Assembly: GCA_039881145.1 (NCBI GenBank)
Contig: JAYKKI010000014.1
Location: forward strand, 1,531,001 to 1,595,000
Source of the DNA: Druceiella hillmani
Taxonomy: Eukaryota > Arthropoda > Insecta > Lepidoptera > Hepialidae
DNA: 64,000 bases
Direction of reading: 5' to 3'
Shown: positions 12,038 through 23,049 of the stretch, piece by piece
Position numbering within the stretch: position 1 is the stretch's first letter
Layout: each line of letters begins with the position of its first letter
Translations under genes and position numbers: made by a program
The notes under the pieces: model-generated
Seen by the model: the letters and a program-made list of their open reading frames with translations, nothing else
What the model was told of the DNA's origin: nothing
Database searches by the model: none

Positions 12038-12675
12038 CTACACCTATAATCATAGGGACTTATATAATAATCACTTATTTTACGCATATGCGATTGTGCA
12101 TTTTAGTTTATTTACAGAAATATTTGCAATATTCTACGTGTGCCGAGTGTTATGAGCGAGGTCCAACTTATTATGTTGTAATTATTTAATGATAAAGATC
12201 TTAATATTTTAGAATTCCGTAGTTTGACACGGTACCCTAATAATTTGATAAAGTCCACCTGTGTAATATTATAAGAAATGTATAATTACACACGGAATTA
12301 TAAATTGTTGTTTTTGAAATTTTCACTTTATTCGTGCCATAAAACTTCACATTTAACTACACGTATAATCATAGGGATTTATAGAATAAACACTTATTTT
12401 ACGCATATGCGATTGTGCATTTTAGTTTATTTACAGAAATATTTGCAATATTCTACGTGTGCCGAGTGTTATGAGCGAGGTCCTACTTATTATGTTGTAA
12501 TGATTTAATGATAAAGATCTTAATATTTTAGAATTCTGTAGTTTGACAAGGTACTCTTATAATTTGATAAAGTCCACCTGTGTAATATTATAAGAAATGT
12601 ATAATTACACATGGAATTATAAATTGTTGAGTTTTTGAAATTTTCCCTTTATTCGTGCCATAAAACTTCATATTT
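12038..12675 (+). repeat. ~320-bp tandem duplication, two copies
   Basis: CTACACNTATAATCATAGGG starts at 12038 and again at 12357, and the following ~320 bp are nearly identical, ending TTCGTGCCATAAAACTTCA in each. Each copy keeps a short open frame containing MRLCILVYLQKYLQYSTCAE. This conservation follows from the recent DNA duplication and is not evidence of selection. The right end abuts a reverse-oriented lepidopteran repeat. Confidence 0.9.
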
Positions 12676-12680
12676 TGTCG

Positions 12681-12735
12681 ACTTTCAAGATTATAGGTCG
12701 GCTGGAAGTACCCTATAGGTTTTGATGGGATAAAT
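12681..12735 (-). repeat. Fragment of lepidopteran GTTCCGTA-type repeat, minus strand
   Basis: Read on the minus strand it contains CAAAACCTATAGGGTACTTC followed by a GCCGACCTATAATC-like string. This corresponds to the GGGTACTTTCCGTTGACC segment of the copy at 10.6-11.2 kb. Confidence 0.6.
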
Positions 12736-13008
12736 AACAAAAAATACGCTAAAAATACCTTATCTTTTTGTTGAAAAAAAAAACTCGAAAATTTAAAATT
12801 TTAGAAATATAGGGCTAAAGACCTCAGTACACGATATTATTATCATATTGATACCTTAAACAGTTTCTGAGAAAAACCGGTCGACGGTTCGACAACAATG
12901 TGATTCTATAAAGATTATTTTTTTTATTTTGAGGAACGGAACGTTAGTAAAAATTAGAATGGCTTATAATTTTGGTATTCTAAATTTTTAGATAATTTTA
13001 AAATTTGA

Positions 13009-13246
13009 TTGTTTACAGTTAAATGAAACTATGTGATGTATTATTTCTACTTTCTTTAAGTTCTTTACCACGACCTAGGTTATTAGCAAAGATCTTTGCA
13101 AATTGTCAACCTGAAGATGTTTTAATACAACGAAACCTAGGTCTTGGTAAAGCATTTTAATAAAGTAGAAATAATACTACATCACATAGTTTCATTTAAT
13201 TGTGAATAATGAATTTCTACAAAATTAACGCCAAATATGTTCGATA
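13009..13246 (+). mobile_element. Fold-back MITE-like element, copy 2 (tail on right)
   Basis: The left arm AGTTAAATGAAACTATGTGA and the complementary right arm ending TTTCATTTAATTGTG are followed by the family tail AATAATGAATTTCTAC ... CGCCAAATATGTTCGATA. A 12-bp string TTTAAAATTTGA occurs at 12997-13008 and 13247-13258. At the left end, five bases separate it from the usual arm start. The middle is shorter than in copy 1. Confidence 0.8.
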
Positions 13247-13429
13247 TTTAAAATTTGACTTAAAAACAAAAAAGGATTTAAAATAATTTTTAAACAGTTC
13301 TATTATTCCGACGTTCCAGTGGAGAATTGTCTTCTGATGATCCCGATAAAGATAATTAGAACTTGTAGTATATTACGATTTAAATTTAAACAAAACATTA
13401 AAATATACTTTTTTAAATTCCCTTTTGTC

Positions 13430-13860
13430 TCCGAGCACAAAGAAGCGGTTAAACCGACAACCTAAATCGACTTCCTGCAAGCGGAATCCAATTCCGCCAA
13501 GAGGAACTCGACGACGACAGCAGCTTATGCAATAATAATTTCGCCGGCATGCAAAAGAAAGCTCTTAAAGCGACCAGCATCGCGCAGACATCCGCCGGCG
13601 TATAAATGGCACCGTGGCCGCTGCAGGAGGTCGTGAGCGCCGCGAGATGACTCGGCAAACATTTGCTCGCAGCATCGCCCCGCAGACGTCTCCGCCACGC
13701 TTAGTCAATGTTTACCCGTCTCCAAATTGACACAATTCGTAAACCGACACGTTATTAATAACGTGATTATTGTGCGAGAAGTTGCGACATGTGTGCATAC
13801 ATGATTTCGTGATTGCTCTTAATGCTGAGCAACATGTTGCAGGCGATCGTAAAGGTAGTT
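13430..13860. promoter_or_regulatory. GC-rich island with a TATA-like string
   Basis: CG-rich DNA from about 13435 to 13730, including GTATAAATGGCACCGTGGCC near 13599. A 69-codon minus-strand frame (13449-13658) shows no family features. It could be an enhancer or a promoter. I see no downstream exon that would decide. Confidence 0.3.
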
Positions 13861-13959
13861 CTTTGCATTAAAATTTGATGTACGAGAATTAGGCTTCATA
13901 TTAAACATCTAAATGTACAATGTACGATGATGAAAAATGATGCTAATCTGATGCATTAC

Positions 13960-15300
13960 CTTAATCAATCTACGTTACATTCCATTATTTTAATGAAAAA
14001 GAGAAATTAACTGGATAATGTGGAAATTTACGATATTGAAAATTTTTCCAAGGTAGCAGACATGTGCAGAAAGATTATTTCATAAAAAAAAGTTAAAATG
14101 AAGGAAATTAATTTATATTATTGCTTTAATTTTAAATAATATGACAAGAAATTATGTTTAAATTGTAGTTTTATTAATTCAAATATGAACAGATTGATCA
14201 ATATATTTATCATGTAAAATGTACAAATAAATATTGTTGTTTCATTCGGAAAATAAAAGGACAGTGCAGCGTCATGGCTGATTTAATATTTTAAGGTAAT
14301 TTACGTTATGATTGATATTGCGTGTCATACAATTAATTTGTATGGTAAACGAAAGTTTCTTCACCAGGTAATAAAGATAGGTTTGATAGAGATAAATTTA
14401 AAAAAAACGGACGTCTAATTTAATTTATTCGTTTTATATTCTATTACTTCAATGAAAAATATTATCGAATTTGAAAAGGTAGAAATTTCCAATTTTTGGA
14501 AAGCTAATAGAAATTTTGTGAAAAAAGTCAAAGTTTTAAATAAGGATAATTTATTTTTATTATTACTTTTATTTTAAACAAATTAACAGGTAAATAATGT
14601 CATGCTTCATGGCTTAAATTAAAAAGATAATTAAATTTTATAACGTAGAAATTTACGATATGAGAAAAGTTTCATAGATAATATGGATAAAGTGCATGTA
14701 GTTTTATTTTTTAAAAATAAGAGTTTATTTTAAATAAATTGACCGGCAAATATTTTAATATTTTTATTGGATTAATAAAAATACTTGTCTCATATAAAAT
14801 TGAAAAAAAACATTGCTTTCCACAACGCATATTGTAAAGAGATGAGTACAAAATAAGAGTAAATTTAATAGTTTAAGTTAATTTAAGTTTATAATTAAAG
14901 ATGAATGTGATATGATCGAAATTTAAGATAAACAGAAGTTTCTTCGTTACGTAGTGACTGTAGGTCTGATGGTAATAAAATAAAAAAAACCGGCAACTAA
15001 TTTAATTAATCTGCTTTAAATTACATTATTTTAATGAAGAAGTAAAGATATTTAAAAAAATGTTAAAAAATTCATTGTGGAAATTTACCATATTAGAAAA
15101 GTTCAAAGATAGGAGATATGTGTGGATAGGTTATTTTATGAAAAAGAAAACGATTAAAATGAGTTCAGTTCATTTTTGTTATTACTTTAATAATTTGCCA
15201 GGAAAATAATTTTCGTAGTTTTATTAATTCATACTTAAATATATTGATGAATATATTTCTCACTTAAAACGGAAAAAGAAACATTGCTGTCCATGTCATA
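13960..15300 (+). repeat. Degenerate long tandem repeat, ~0.55-0.6 kb period
   Basis: Similar strings recur in the same order. GTGGAAATTTACGATATTG near 14020 resembles GTGGAAATTTACCATATTAG near 15080. TTTCTTCACCAGGTAATAAAG near 14356 resembles TTTCTTCGTTACGTAGTGAC near 14940. TAGTTTTATTAATTCA occurs near 14167 and 15214. Divergence is high and the unit limits are approximate. Confidence 0.5.
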
Positions 15301-15373
15301 AATTGAAGAAAAAATTATAGAGAGAATGAAGACAAAATGAAAACGTTTGAAAATTATAAAACCGATTTGAGTT

Positions 15374-15543
15374 CACAATTAAAGGAAAATACGTAATATA
15401 GTATTATTTCTACTTTATTTAAATTCTTTACCACGACCTAGGTTTCGTTGTATTATAATATCTTCAGGTGGGATATTAGCAAATATATGTTAGTGTATTT
15501 AATTGTGAATAATGAATTTCTACAAAATTAACGCCAAATATAT
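15374..15543 (+). mobile_element. Fold-back MITE-like element, copy 3 (deleted, tail on right)
   Basis: The left arm CACAATTAAAGGAAAATACG runs to GGTGGGATATTAGCAAATAT. Most of the right arm is then missing, leaving TATTTAATTGTG plus the standard tail. Flanks CCGATTTGAGTT (15362-15373) and CCAATTTGAGTT (15544-15555) match at 11 of 12 positions. Confidence 0.8.
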
Positions 15544-15555
15544 CCAATTTGAGTT

Positions 15556-16550
15556 TTTACATGGTCTAGGAATTACATTAACATTGCTGGAATTAAATAC
15601 TAGAATAGCAATTTCGGCAGTAATAAAGCTAAATTTGGAGACTTAGTGGTATAAGAATTAAACATTTTTAATATAACAGTTATCGTAGCAGACAGTGTTG
15701 AACAGGAAACTGAAGTTGATACAAAAGTCTGAGATATTTCATACATGCATTATTCAGTGGTTTTAATATATCATTAATGCTGGTTTAAAAGACAGTAACC
15801 AACAAAATTAACGCATTTTATTTTTAGATATCCAAAAAAGCAATTGAAATTGAAAATAATATCGATCCTTATAAATATTAAATAATTTCAACATCGTTAA
15901 TTAGTCTCGTTAAAGCGGTTTATACTATTGTCATTCTCTGGCTATGTCGCAAACTCTCTGTGTCTATTCACCAATGAAGGATACGCCGAGCATATTCTAT
16001 TACCAGAAATATAATTTGATTTTCTATGTATTTTTACAGGGAACCTATGCATAATATTAAGGTAAAGAGAAGATTTATTTCTAAAATTTAAAACTATTTG
16101 TTAGAAATGTCAAGAAATAGTACTGCAATGGCATGAACATAAGGCATTAAGAGAATACTTGTTTTACCAAATACTGAGGTGTTGATTATCTCTCAAAACA
16201 TATTGTGAAATAGTTTGAAATAGTTTAATCTAATTGTCAATCGTAGCTTCTTATACGTAGTTCTATTTTCGAAGGTTCTTTGAGAAGGTTCTTTTTCGTT
16301 TTCAATAATAAATGATTCGGTTTTGTGTGTCGTGTTGATAATATGGTACAAATAGGCACATGAGGTTTCTGGACACATGGTTACTACAAGTTGCTTATTT
16401 AATTAAAGTAATATATTTTATTCGAAACTTCTTTTATAAGTTTGTCCAGGGAAGTGTCGGCCAAAGAAAGATGCTATTCGTTGACTATAAAGGAATAAAA
16501 TGTTGAAATAAAACGTAAAACACGCCCCTTTTCTAATTTAGTGCAAAAAA
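15556..16550. other. AT-rich stretch without recognised features
   Basis: No supported gene, repeat family or RNA gene on either strand. Confidence 0.4.
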
Positions 16551-16559
16551 TATAACGAA

Positions 16560-16700
16560 TAACTCTTTTTAACACATCCAATTCTTGCCTGGAGCGCCGT
16601 ACTTACTCGGGCAGTTAGATGACTTCGCAGCTGTTTGCGGGTTATTCCCCTGAGTAGCGTTGAATAATGTGCGCAAGTATCGTATGTACGAAAAATACGA
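16560..16700. promoter_or_regulatory. Small GC-richer island
   Basis: A short patch around 16585-16665 (CTGGAGCGCCGTACTTACTC) richer in C+G than its flanks. It is not coding by any visible sign. Confidence 0.18.
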
Positions 16701-17033
16701 AAAATAATTATGAATATTATTTTTAATTTACTGAAAAAAGCCATCTTTTAAATTTAATTTTAACGACAATTGACTATTTTTCAGTCAACGACTAACCTTT
16801 TTCTTTGTCCGGAATTTATTCCCGGATACCGTGTGTATATTGAGTATCCTAAATTATGTTGTATATTTTTTTCTTGTATCTAAATTAATTCTCATTGAAA
16901 CTCGTTATGGTCGATGCTAACAACGCTCGTGTTAAACATACCATTATGAACTACATACTACTTTATACAAAAAAACACTATTAATGGATGAAGTACATAA
17001 TCTAATATACTATGATATGAAATATAAAATTGC

Positions 17034-17070
17034 TTAAGAACCTGCTAAGCTAATTGCTAAGCAGGTTCTT
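17034..17070. repeat. Short inverted repeat (hairpin)
   Basis: AAGAACCTGCT pairs with AGCAGGTTCTT across a short loop, and an additional AACCTGCTAA follows directly. It is probably a remnant of a small transposon end. There is no miRNA-like geometry. Confidence 0.7.
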
Positions 17071-17837
17071 AAAAAAACCTGCTAAAGTTTTAGATAAATG
17101 CCTAACCAGACCTCCTTTGGCGTTGAGTAACGTTATGTCTTTTAATACTCTATTTGCTTATGGTGTTATCTTTTGCAATATTATAATAGAATGTAACATC
17201 TATAAAGAATGTTATTAACTGAAGATAATTTATAATATATATTTCTTGACGAAATTTTAAAATAAGTCCGTTATGACCATTTCTAATATTGTAACTTAAA
17301 ATGTTATGAAATTCATTTTTCATCAATTAAAACTCGGCTTCTAATTTAAATTGTAGTCGGAAGAATTAAATTTTTATACACGCAAAAATACCAAAATACT
17401 GTAGTTTCATATCAAACATATCTGCCGAAAGGAATTCTCAGAAAGGTTTTTCTATAATTGATGCGAGCAATGGCGGCTTGTTGCGGACCATTACTTTGGA
17501 TGTGGATATACAACATGAACTTGGTTAATGAAATGCAACTAACGAATGGATTTTGTGGGTGAGTCATGGAGAAAATTCACTTGAAACATAGTTTTTTGCA
17601 TATTCCATGCAAAATAATATATAAAGTTTCATAATGTTCTACGAGGGTAAGTGAAATGAGGAGAAAATAAAAGATAGAAAAAATAAAGCAATGAATTGCT
17701 GATAGCCAATTCCATTCACGTTTACGTTAAAGTGTGAGTTTTCAAAAGTAAAAAAGCATCTTTATAGGTATTTCCTTAAGTTTAGGATCTGGTTTAAAGA
17801 TTTATGCACATTTTCAGGGTTCAATATTACAAAAGAA

Positions 17838-17950
17838 GAAATGGAAACCTCATAAGATAACTCACGTATCTGTCTGTCCGTCTCTCACAGCCGTTTTTTT
17901 TTCAGAAACGCCTTGACGCGGAAAATTCAAATTTGACACAAATAATAAAA
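17838..17950 (+). repeat. Fragment of lepidopteran GTTCCGTA-type repeat
   Basis: GGAAACCTCATAAGATAACT, then CTGTCTGTCCGTCTCTCACA, then CCGTTTTTTTTTCAGAAACG matches the 5' portion of the family. It ends where the next repeat (ACTAGCGTGACCC) begins. Confidence 0.65.
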
Positions 17951-18260
17951 TACTAGCGTGACCCGTGCGAAGTCTTCGCATTATAAATTATTCAACTCAA
18001 TTTAATAAATCAAAATTGATTGCAGGTATTCAATTCATTTCTAATTTTGCACACTGCTTATTACGTTTTTATTCCATTATGAAGCTCAGATGACAGATCA
18101 AACAAATATTTTACTAAAATTGACATATAGAGGCGCAAGTATCAAAAGCATTGAGCTAAAGCGCCACTTTATTTATACGTGAGTGGATTTGAAATTAAAC
18201 AAAAATTTTACCGACCGTCAATCATATTGACGTTGAGCCGTTAGATGGCAGCATTGCTGT
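17951..18260 (+). repeat. Lepidopteran repeat end (ACTAGC-TGACCCG type)
   Basis: Begins TACTAGCGTGACCCGTGCGA. This resembles the very common lepidopteran ACTAGCTGACCCGCGCGA end seen on Helitron-like and other non-autonomous repeats. The inner part is decayed and the far end is uncertain. Confidence 0.45.
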
Positions 18261-18436
18261 TTTGTGTATATAATTTTAATAATTAATTAATTTGCAAAAA
18301 CAATAGCAATAATAAATTTTTTAGTTGTGGATGCCGGTAGAGCAAGCAATTATCTATAAAATGATATATAATTTATGTGGATTAGTTGTGAGGTTTTTTC
18401 TAAAAAGGGAGAGTAACATATTAACCTTAGGGTATT

Positions 18437-18722
18437 AATATATATGATGATGATGATGATGATATGATGATGATGATGATATGATCATCAAAAAATATTT
18501 CTATGAAAATTTTATGGAAGGGGCTAATAATTTATAAATTTATGTACTTCAATTTGTATCTCTAATACACACGAAGAACTTATTACTACGAGAGCAATCT
18601 CTTACAACAAACCAGAAAATAAGTTCAGCCACGTCCGATGAGTGATCGAGAATCGAACACAGATTACCGCAGTGTCGAAAGCTATATGTCTTGTGATCAA
18701 CCAATCACCAAACGCTGGCGGT
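18437..18722 (-). mobile_element. tRNA-derived SINE remnant with (ATC)n end
   Basis: On the minus strand a tRNA-like head shows a box B match GTGTTCGATTCTC (18648-18660) and, about 35 nt upstream, a box A-like TGGTGATTGG (about 18701-18710). An unrelated body follows, and the element ends in a trinucleotide run seen on the plus strand as (ATG)n at 18438-18484. This order of head, body and simple-repeat tail is that of a tRNA SINE. The head no longer folds as a full tRNA. Confidence 0.6.
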
Positions 18723-19034
18723 TAATTAAGTACCCGGAAGATCTTTTGAAAATTTTATACATAGTGTAGGGTACTTCATGAAAGAAATGGTTATAAGGGT
18801 TTCAGAAATATTTAAAAAAAAAAATGAATGGACCCGTACAAAATCACTCAAGAGTACGTCCGTCTATATATCTATAACATTCGTTTTTCTACGAAATTAT
18901 TTGGCGCAGTCACTATAAACACGTAACAGGTTTCGAGGAGCTTTCTTAAAGTTTATTAGAAAATGTTTAATTTCTATGATTAATTTTATGCAAAGTTATT
19001 ATTTCACGTTAAAAAAATTAAATTTTCACTACAC

Positions 19035-19155
19035 ATTTTCACGTCACAAAAGTTATTATTTTACGTAAACATTTTATAAACGTCATCTCGTAAACATTTC
19101 ATAACATTTCCACGTTATATTTTCACGTCACAAAAGTTATTATTTCACGTAAACT
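19035..19155 (+). repeat. ~85-bp direct repeat
   Basis: TTTTCACGTCACAAAAGTTA occurs at about 19036 and again at about 19120, each followed by TTATT and ACGTAAAC. Confidence 0.75.
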
Positions 19156-19591
19156 AATATCACGTAAATTATGTATATTATGTAACACATGCAGATTACT
19201 TAAATTACATAGTTTTAGAGAAATTCACGATGCTTTACCCTTACGAAAATTATCCTAAGCAATATATTTACATATGGTCAATAGCATTTGTTAATAGTTT
19301 AATAAAATATCACATATCCTTTAATATTTAAATCTTAATACAAAACTAATTGCGTAAGAAATCGTCACTTAATACCTTTTTAAAAATTTCTTTATTTGAC
19401 CAACCATTCTTGGTTTACATAAATATTTTATTTTGTAATTTTTTGACATTTCTTCTTTTCAACAAGGAATTTTGTGTTAATGTAAATTACAAAACTTTTA
19501 GAAAGAAAACGTTACAAAAATCACCAAATAAGTATAAAACCACTAAATAGTAATATCTCAATTAAAACATTTTTACCACGGTCATCTAGAC

Positions 19592-19760
19592 TAACGCTTC
19601 TCAAACATTAGACATAAAACAATTTACACATTGTGAAGCTCTACAAAGACAAATTATTTTGGCAACGCATGCGCCCGTAGTTGCACAATTACTTTGCGAC
19701 CCCCTTGATACATCAACGCAACTCCCTTGGGCATCACGACCCCTACTTTGAGAAACAATA
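19592..19760. mobile_element. hAT-type MITE with TCTAGA target duplication
   Basis: Ends TAACGCTTCTCAAAC and (reverse-complemented) TATTGTTTCTCAAAGTAG form imperfect terminal inverted repeats. The 8-bp flanks ATCTAGAC (19584-19591) and GTCTAGAC (19761-19768) match 7 of 8 and fit the NTCTAGAN target of Charlie-like hAT elements. The inner GCGACCCCCTTG and CACGACCCCTACTTTGAG strings are typical of such elements. At 169 bp it is non-autonomous. Confidence 0.75.
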
Positions 19761-20061
19761 GTCTAGACATATTTGTTTATGACCCACGATAATCCTGATG
19801 GGGAATTTAAAGACTCAGTACCTTGTTTCTTAGTGACTCGGATTACATATGTGTGGTAGTGACGCAATTCAATTTTAAACGTCATGAGGTGTCTATTTGA
19901 TGCAAACCTTGATTTCAAATTGTGTCTTCGTGTCTTCTTTCAAGACGAACCATTTACTATTTTAAATTTTTTGTCTGACTTTATTTTTGTTACTTTCCTA
20001 AAGCGGTTCATATACTGAGAAAAACATCTAGTAAGATTGTATCTTGTAGGCAATACGAAGG

Positions 20062-20150
20062 TTTCAAATATTAGTATTATTTACAAATACTTTTTCAAAT
20101 ATTAGTATTATTTACAAATACTTTTTCAAATATTATTATAGTATTATTTG
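20062..20150 (+). repeat. 31-bp tandem repeat, about 2.8 units
   Basis: TCAAATATTAGTATTATTTA followed by CAAATACTTTT recurs at a 31-bp period. The last unit carries a small insertion. Confidence 0.9.
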
Positions 20151-20393
20151 CAAGACATAATTGTCGTTATATAAATATACTGCTTAGTTAGTTATGTTTT
20201 ATCCACACGTCTTTCGATGTGATATTTGAAATTAAACAAAATCGTAAACTAAAAATATCCACACAAATATTTTTGTATGTTAAGTATTGACATTTGTATA
20301 AGCCGATTAATGTGCTTTATCACTATGATAAATTTCAAATTTTTGCATGAAACGATTTCCAAGAAAAACGATCGTGACAGGTGAATTTATAGA

Positions 20394-20490
20394 ATCGCAA
20401 GTGATCTTATAGGGATTCCGATTTTCCTTTTCCGGTATAGAATACTAAAAGACTTCATCATTTTCGGCACAGAATACTAAAAGAAGAAGA
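20394..20490 (-). repeat. Fragment of lepidopteran GTTCCGTA-type repeat, minus strand
   Basis: CTTATAGGGATTCCGATTTT followed by CCTTTTCCGGTATAGAATAC is the reverse complement of a diverged repeat start. Confidence 0.6.
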
Positions 20491-20583
20491 ATGAAAAACT
20501 ATAATTAATACATTTTTCAAAATACACGCAAAGTGAAGCAAGGCAATAATAATGTTAATGACTGGTAGATTAAATACAAAATT

Positions 20584-20703
20584 TACAATTAAATTAAACT
20601 AACTACGTAATGTAGTGTTATTTCTACTTTATTAAATTTCTTTCGTAGTTCATTTAATTGTGAATAATGAATTTCTTCAAAATTAACGCCAAATATATTC
20701 AAT
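20584..20703 (+). mobile_element. Fold-back MITE-like element, copy 4 (short, tail on right)
   Basis: The left arm begins TACAATTAAATTAAACTAAC. Almost all the middle is deleted after CTTTATTAAATTTCTTT. The right arm CATTTAATTGTG and the tail ending CGCCAAATATATTCAAT remain. Flanks AAATACAAAATT (20572-20583) and AAATTCAAAATC (20704-20715) agree at 10 of 12. Confidence 0.8.
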
Positions 20704-20869
20704 AAATTCAAAATCTAATTACTGTATTTTTTATGGTTTAATGTTATAAAATTTAATTCATATTTACGCGACAGAGACCGTATATTATAAGTAACAAACA
20801 AAAAAAAATAGTACCTCATAAAACTATTATTTCATTAATATAAAGTAATACACAGAGAAGCTTTAAACT

Positions 20870-21600
20870 TCTAGCCTGTAGCGGCGTCATGCATTAGTTA
20901 TGTTTAATAAACGAGATAAATTGACAGGCCGAGATGTAATCAATCATACATCTCGCAAAGTTGAGCCGCCATCCGGGCGAGTTCACAGATTATAAATGCA
21001 CAAATTCACAATTTCTTTACCGGCCTCTCAATAAGTAAACAGGTATAAAGCGCGCCGCAAAGTTGACCGGCTACTAACTCATGAACTACCGTTTCCGGGT
21101 CGCCTTAATTACGGAAGCCTACAACTTCTTAATTACGCGGGCTCTACGCGGGCGCTCCCGCCCGGCCGACGGGCCGGCAGCTACTAAGATATTTATAAAA
21201 TAAGGACACTAACTCATTATTAGTTACATGACAGCGGAATTAATAAAATAATGCTAATACGGCTTCCGGGGCCGGATGAGGCGCTGCGGTACAGTCGAGA
21301 ACAATAAAGTCGACTGGCGCGCCTCTAACGTGCACAAAAGTAGCTAGCAATTCACTATTCGTTCCCGTGAGTGACATTAAGTCAATTACACCTGCGGTAC
21401 CCTTTCGTTCCCCGCGCGCTCCGCCTAGCAGTGAATCTATTGTGCCTACGCTTTGTCTAGCTGACTGCGCGCTGCGGGCGCTCATACGTGCCGACGGCTC
21501 CCGCTACACGCGAGGCCAAATTAATACTTATTAAAATGTTTCGTATGGATCGTTAGCCTTATCTGACGTCATTAAGTTGCATTAGGGTAGTGTTTTAATT
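20870..21600. promoter_or_regulatory. Large GC-rich island, strong candidate conserved non-coding element
   Basis: One of the largest compositional islands. It contains forkhead-like AGTAAACAGG (about 21035), several TTAATTACG homeodomain-like sites (about 21104 and 21130) and a GC core GCGGGCGCTCCCGCCCGGCC (about 21147). An 81-codon minus-strand frame at 21240-21485 has low-complexity Ala/Ser composition and no family motif. I infer a multi-site enhancer. A coding exon is possible but unsupported. Confidence 0.35.
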
Positions 21601-21894
21601 CGATCGGGGCATTTCTTTGGGATGCTGCATTTACTATTTAATATTTAAGAGAATAAGGGAGAAGAAAAAATCGAAACATTCGGTTTAGTGCTTAATTTTA
21701 TATTAGATAAGTACAACTTTACATCAAAAGCAATTACAAGACCATAAAGTATATATATATAATATGTAATTTTATTAATAAATAGTGATCTTTATGACAT
21801 TTTGAACGCAGCGTCCATCAAATTTTACTTTTTTCCAACCTTCAAATTTGTTTTTTTTTTAATTTAATTTTTTTGAACTTCCGTACTTATATAT

Positions 21895-22530
21895 AAATAG
21901 AAGAATCCAGTTATAAATTCCCATAGAAAGGAGAACAAACACTTTATAAAATCACGGGTTTCTGTCCATCGGTCCCTTTAAAATTTGATATAGAAATAAA
22001 ACATATTAATTCACAAATATCTTAATAGCAAATACGTAACAATGTTTTCATGAAAATTTTAAGGTCGGTAGTTTTAAGTTCTCGACAAATTATTTTTTTT
22101 AATTCCATATGTAGTGAAACCATATCCGGTTTAAAATGGCTAATATTAAGGACCACAAATATACTTTTTCATAAATTTAGATAGTATATCTTCAGGGGTT
22201 TAGAGAAAAATATGCAAAAATAATATTGCCTCCCTTATTTCCAGCTTCTTTCTTTTCTAGTCAGCTAAAATTATACCTTCGCGAAGGTTGTGAGAAAATT
22301 GTAGCGATTATTGTAGACCTTATTATTTTCAAAATATGTTATATGATTATCACCATATTTTTTCGCATGTGTTTAAGTTATAGCCGGTAATATATTTACG
22401 TCATAAAATTTAATATTTTAAAATAAACAATTTTTTGACAAAGATATTATGCATTAAATATTTATATGTACTTAAAACGTGTACGGAATTCTCGCAGTGC
22501 GAATTCTAATCGTGGTTGATAAGTTTTATT
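21895..22530 (+). repeat. Lepidopteran GTTCCGTA-type repeat, degraded full span
   Basis: A diverged TATAAAATCACGGGTTTCTG / TCCATCGGTCCC segment lies near the 5' side. The element closes near 22480-22530 with GTACGGAATTCTCGCAGTGC and GAATTCTAATCGTGGTTG, the characteristic 3' end of this family. It is non-coding. Confidence 0.55.
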
Positions 22531-22664
22531 TTTATTAATATTTGGTTTTTGTTTGTAGAAATAAAAACAAAGGTTACTTTGCAGAATATCCCTTAAATAT
22601 TATTTCAAGGCAGCATCTTATGGTTTATCTAGTTGACATTCACTCTGCCTATCCCTAAGTAGAT

Positions 22665-22674
<10 letters not shown>

Positions 22675-22731
<57 letters not shown>
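22675..22731. repeat. (TA)n microsatellite
   Basis: Uninterrupted TA run of about 56 bp. Confidence 0.97.
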
Positions 22732-22737
<6 letters not shown>

Positions 22738-23049
22738 GTATAAATATATAATTTAAATTATTAGATATGCAATTTTATTATTATTTTACAACACTATTAT
22801 CACATGAGCAAATTCGTAACAGTATTGCTTGCGTAATAAATATTTATATTTTTTCGTCTTATATAATAAATGATTTATATTGTTTATACTATATTCCTAT
22901 TACAGAAGAACTTAACATTTAATTCATCCATTTTTTTTCAAGAAAAAAGCGAATATGTGCCGATTGAATTTGCACACAGACTGTTTTTTATCAGTATTTC
23001 CTAATCAACGAAAATTTTCACTTTATATTTTATAATTGTCTGATTTTTG

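Noticed and set aside
13449..13658. 69-codon minus-strand frame with Ala/Ser-rich sequence
   Set aside because: It lies in a GC-rich island, has no domain or splice support, and could be produced by composition alone.
18760..18900. Possible further lepidopteran repeat fragment (GGACCCGTACAAAATCACTC)
   Set aside because: The resemblance is short, and only one segment of the family is visible. Left unannotated.
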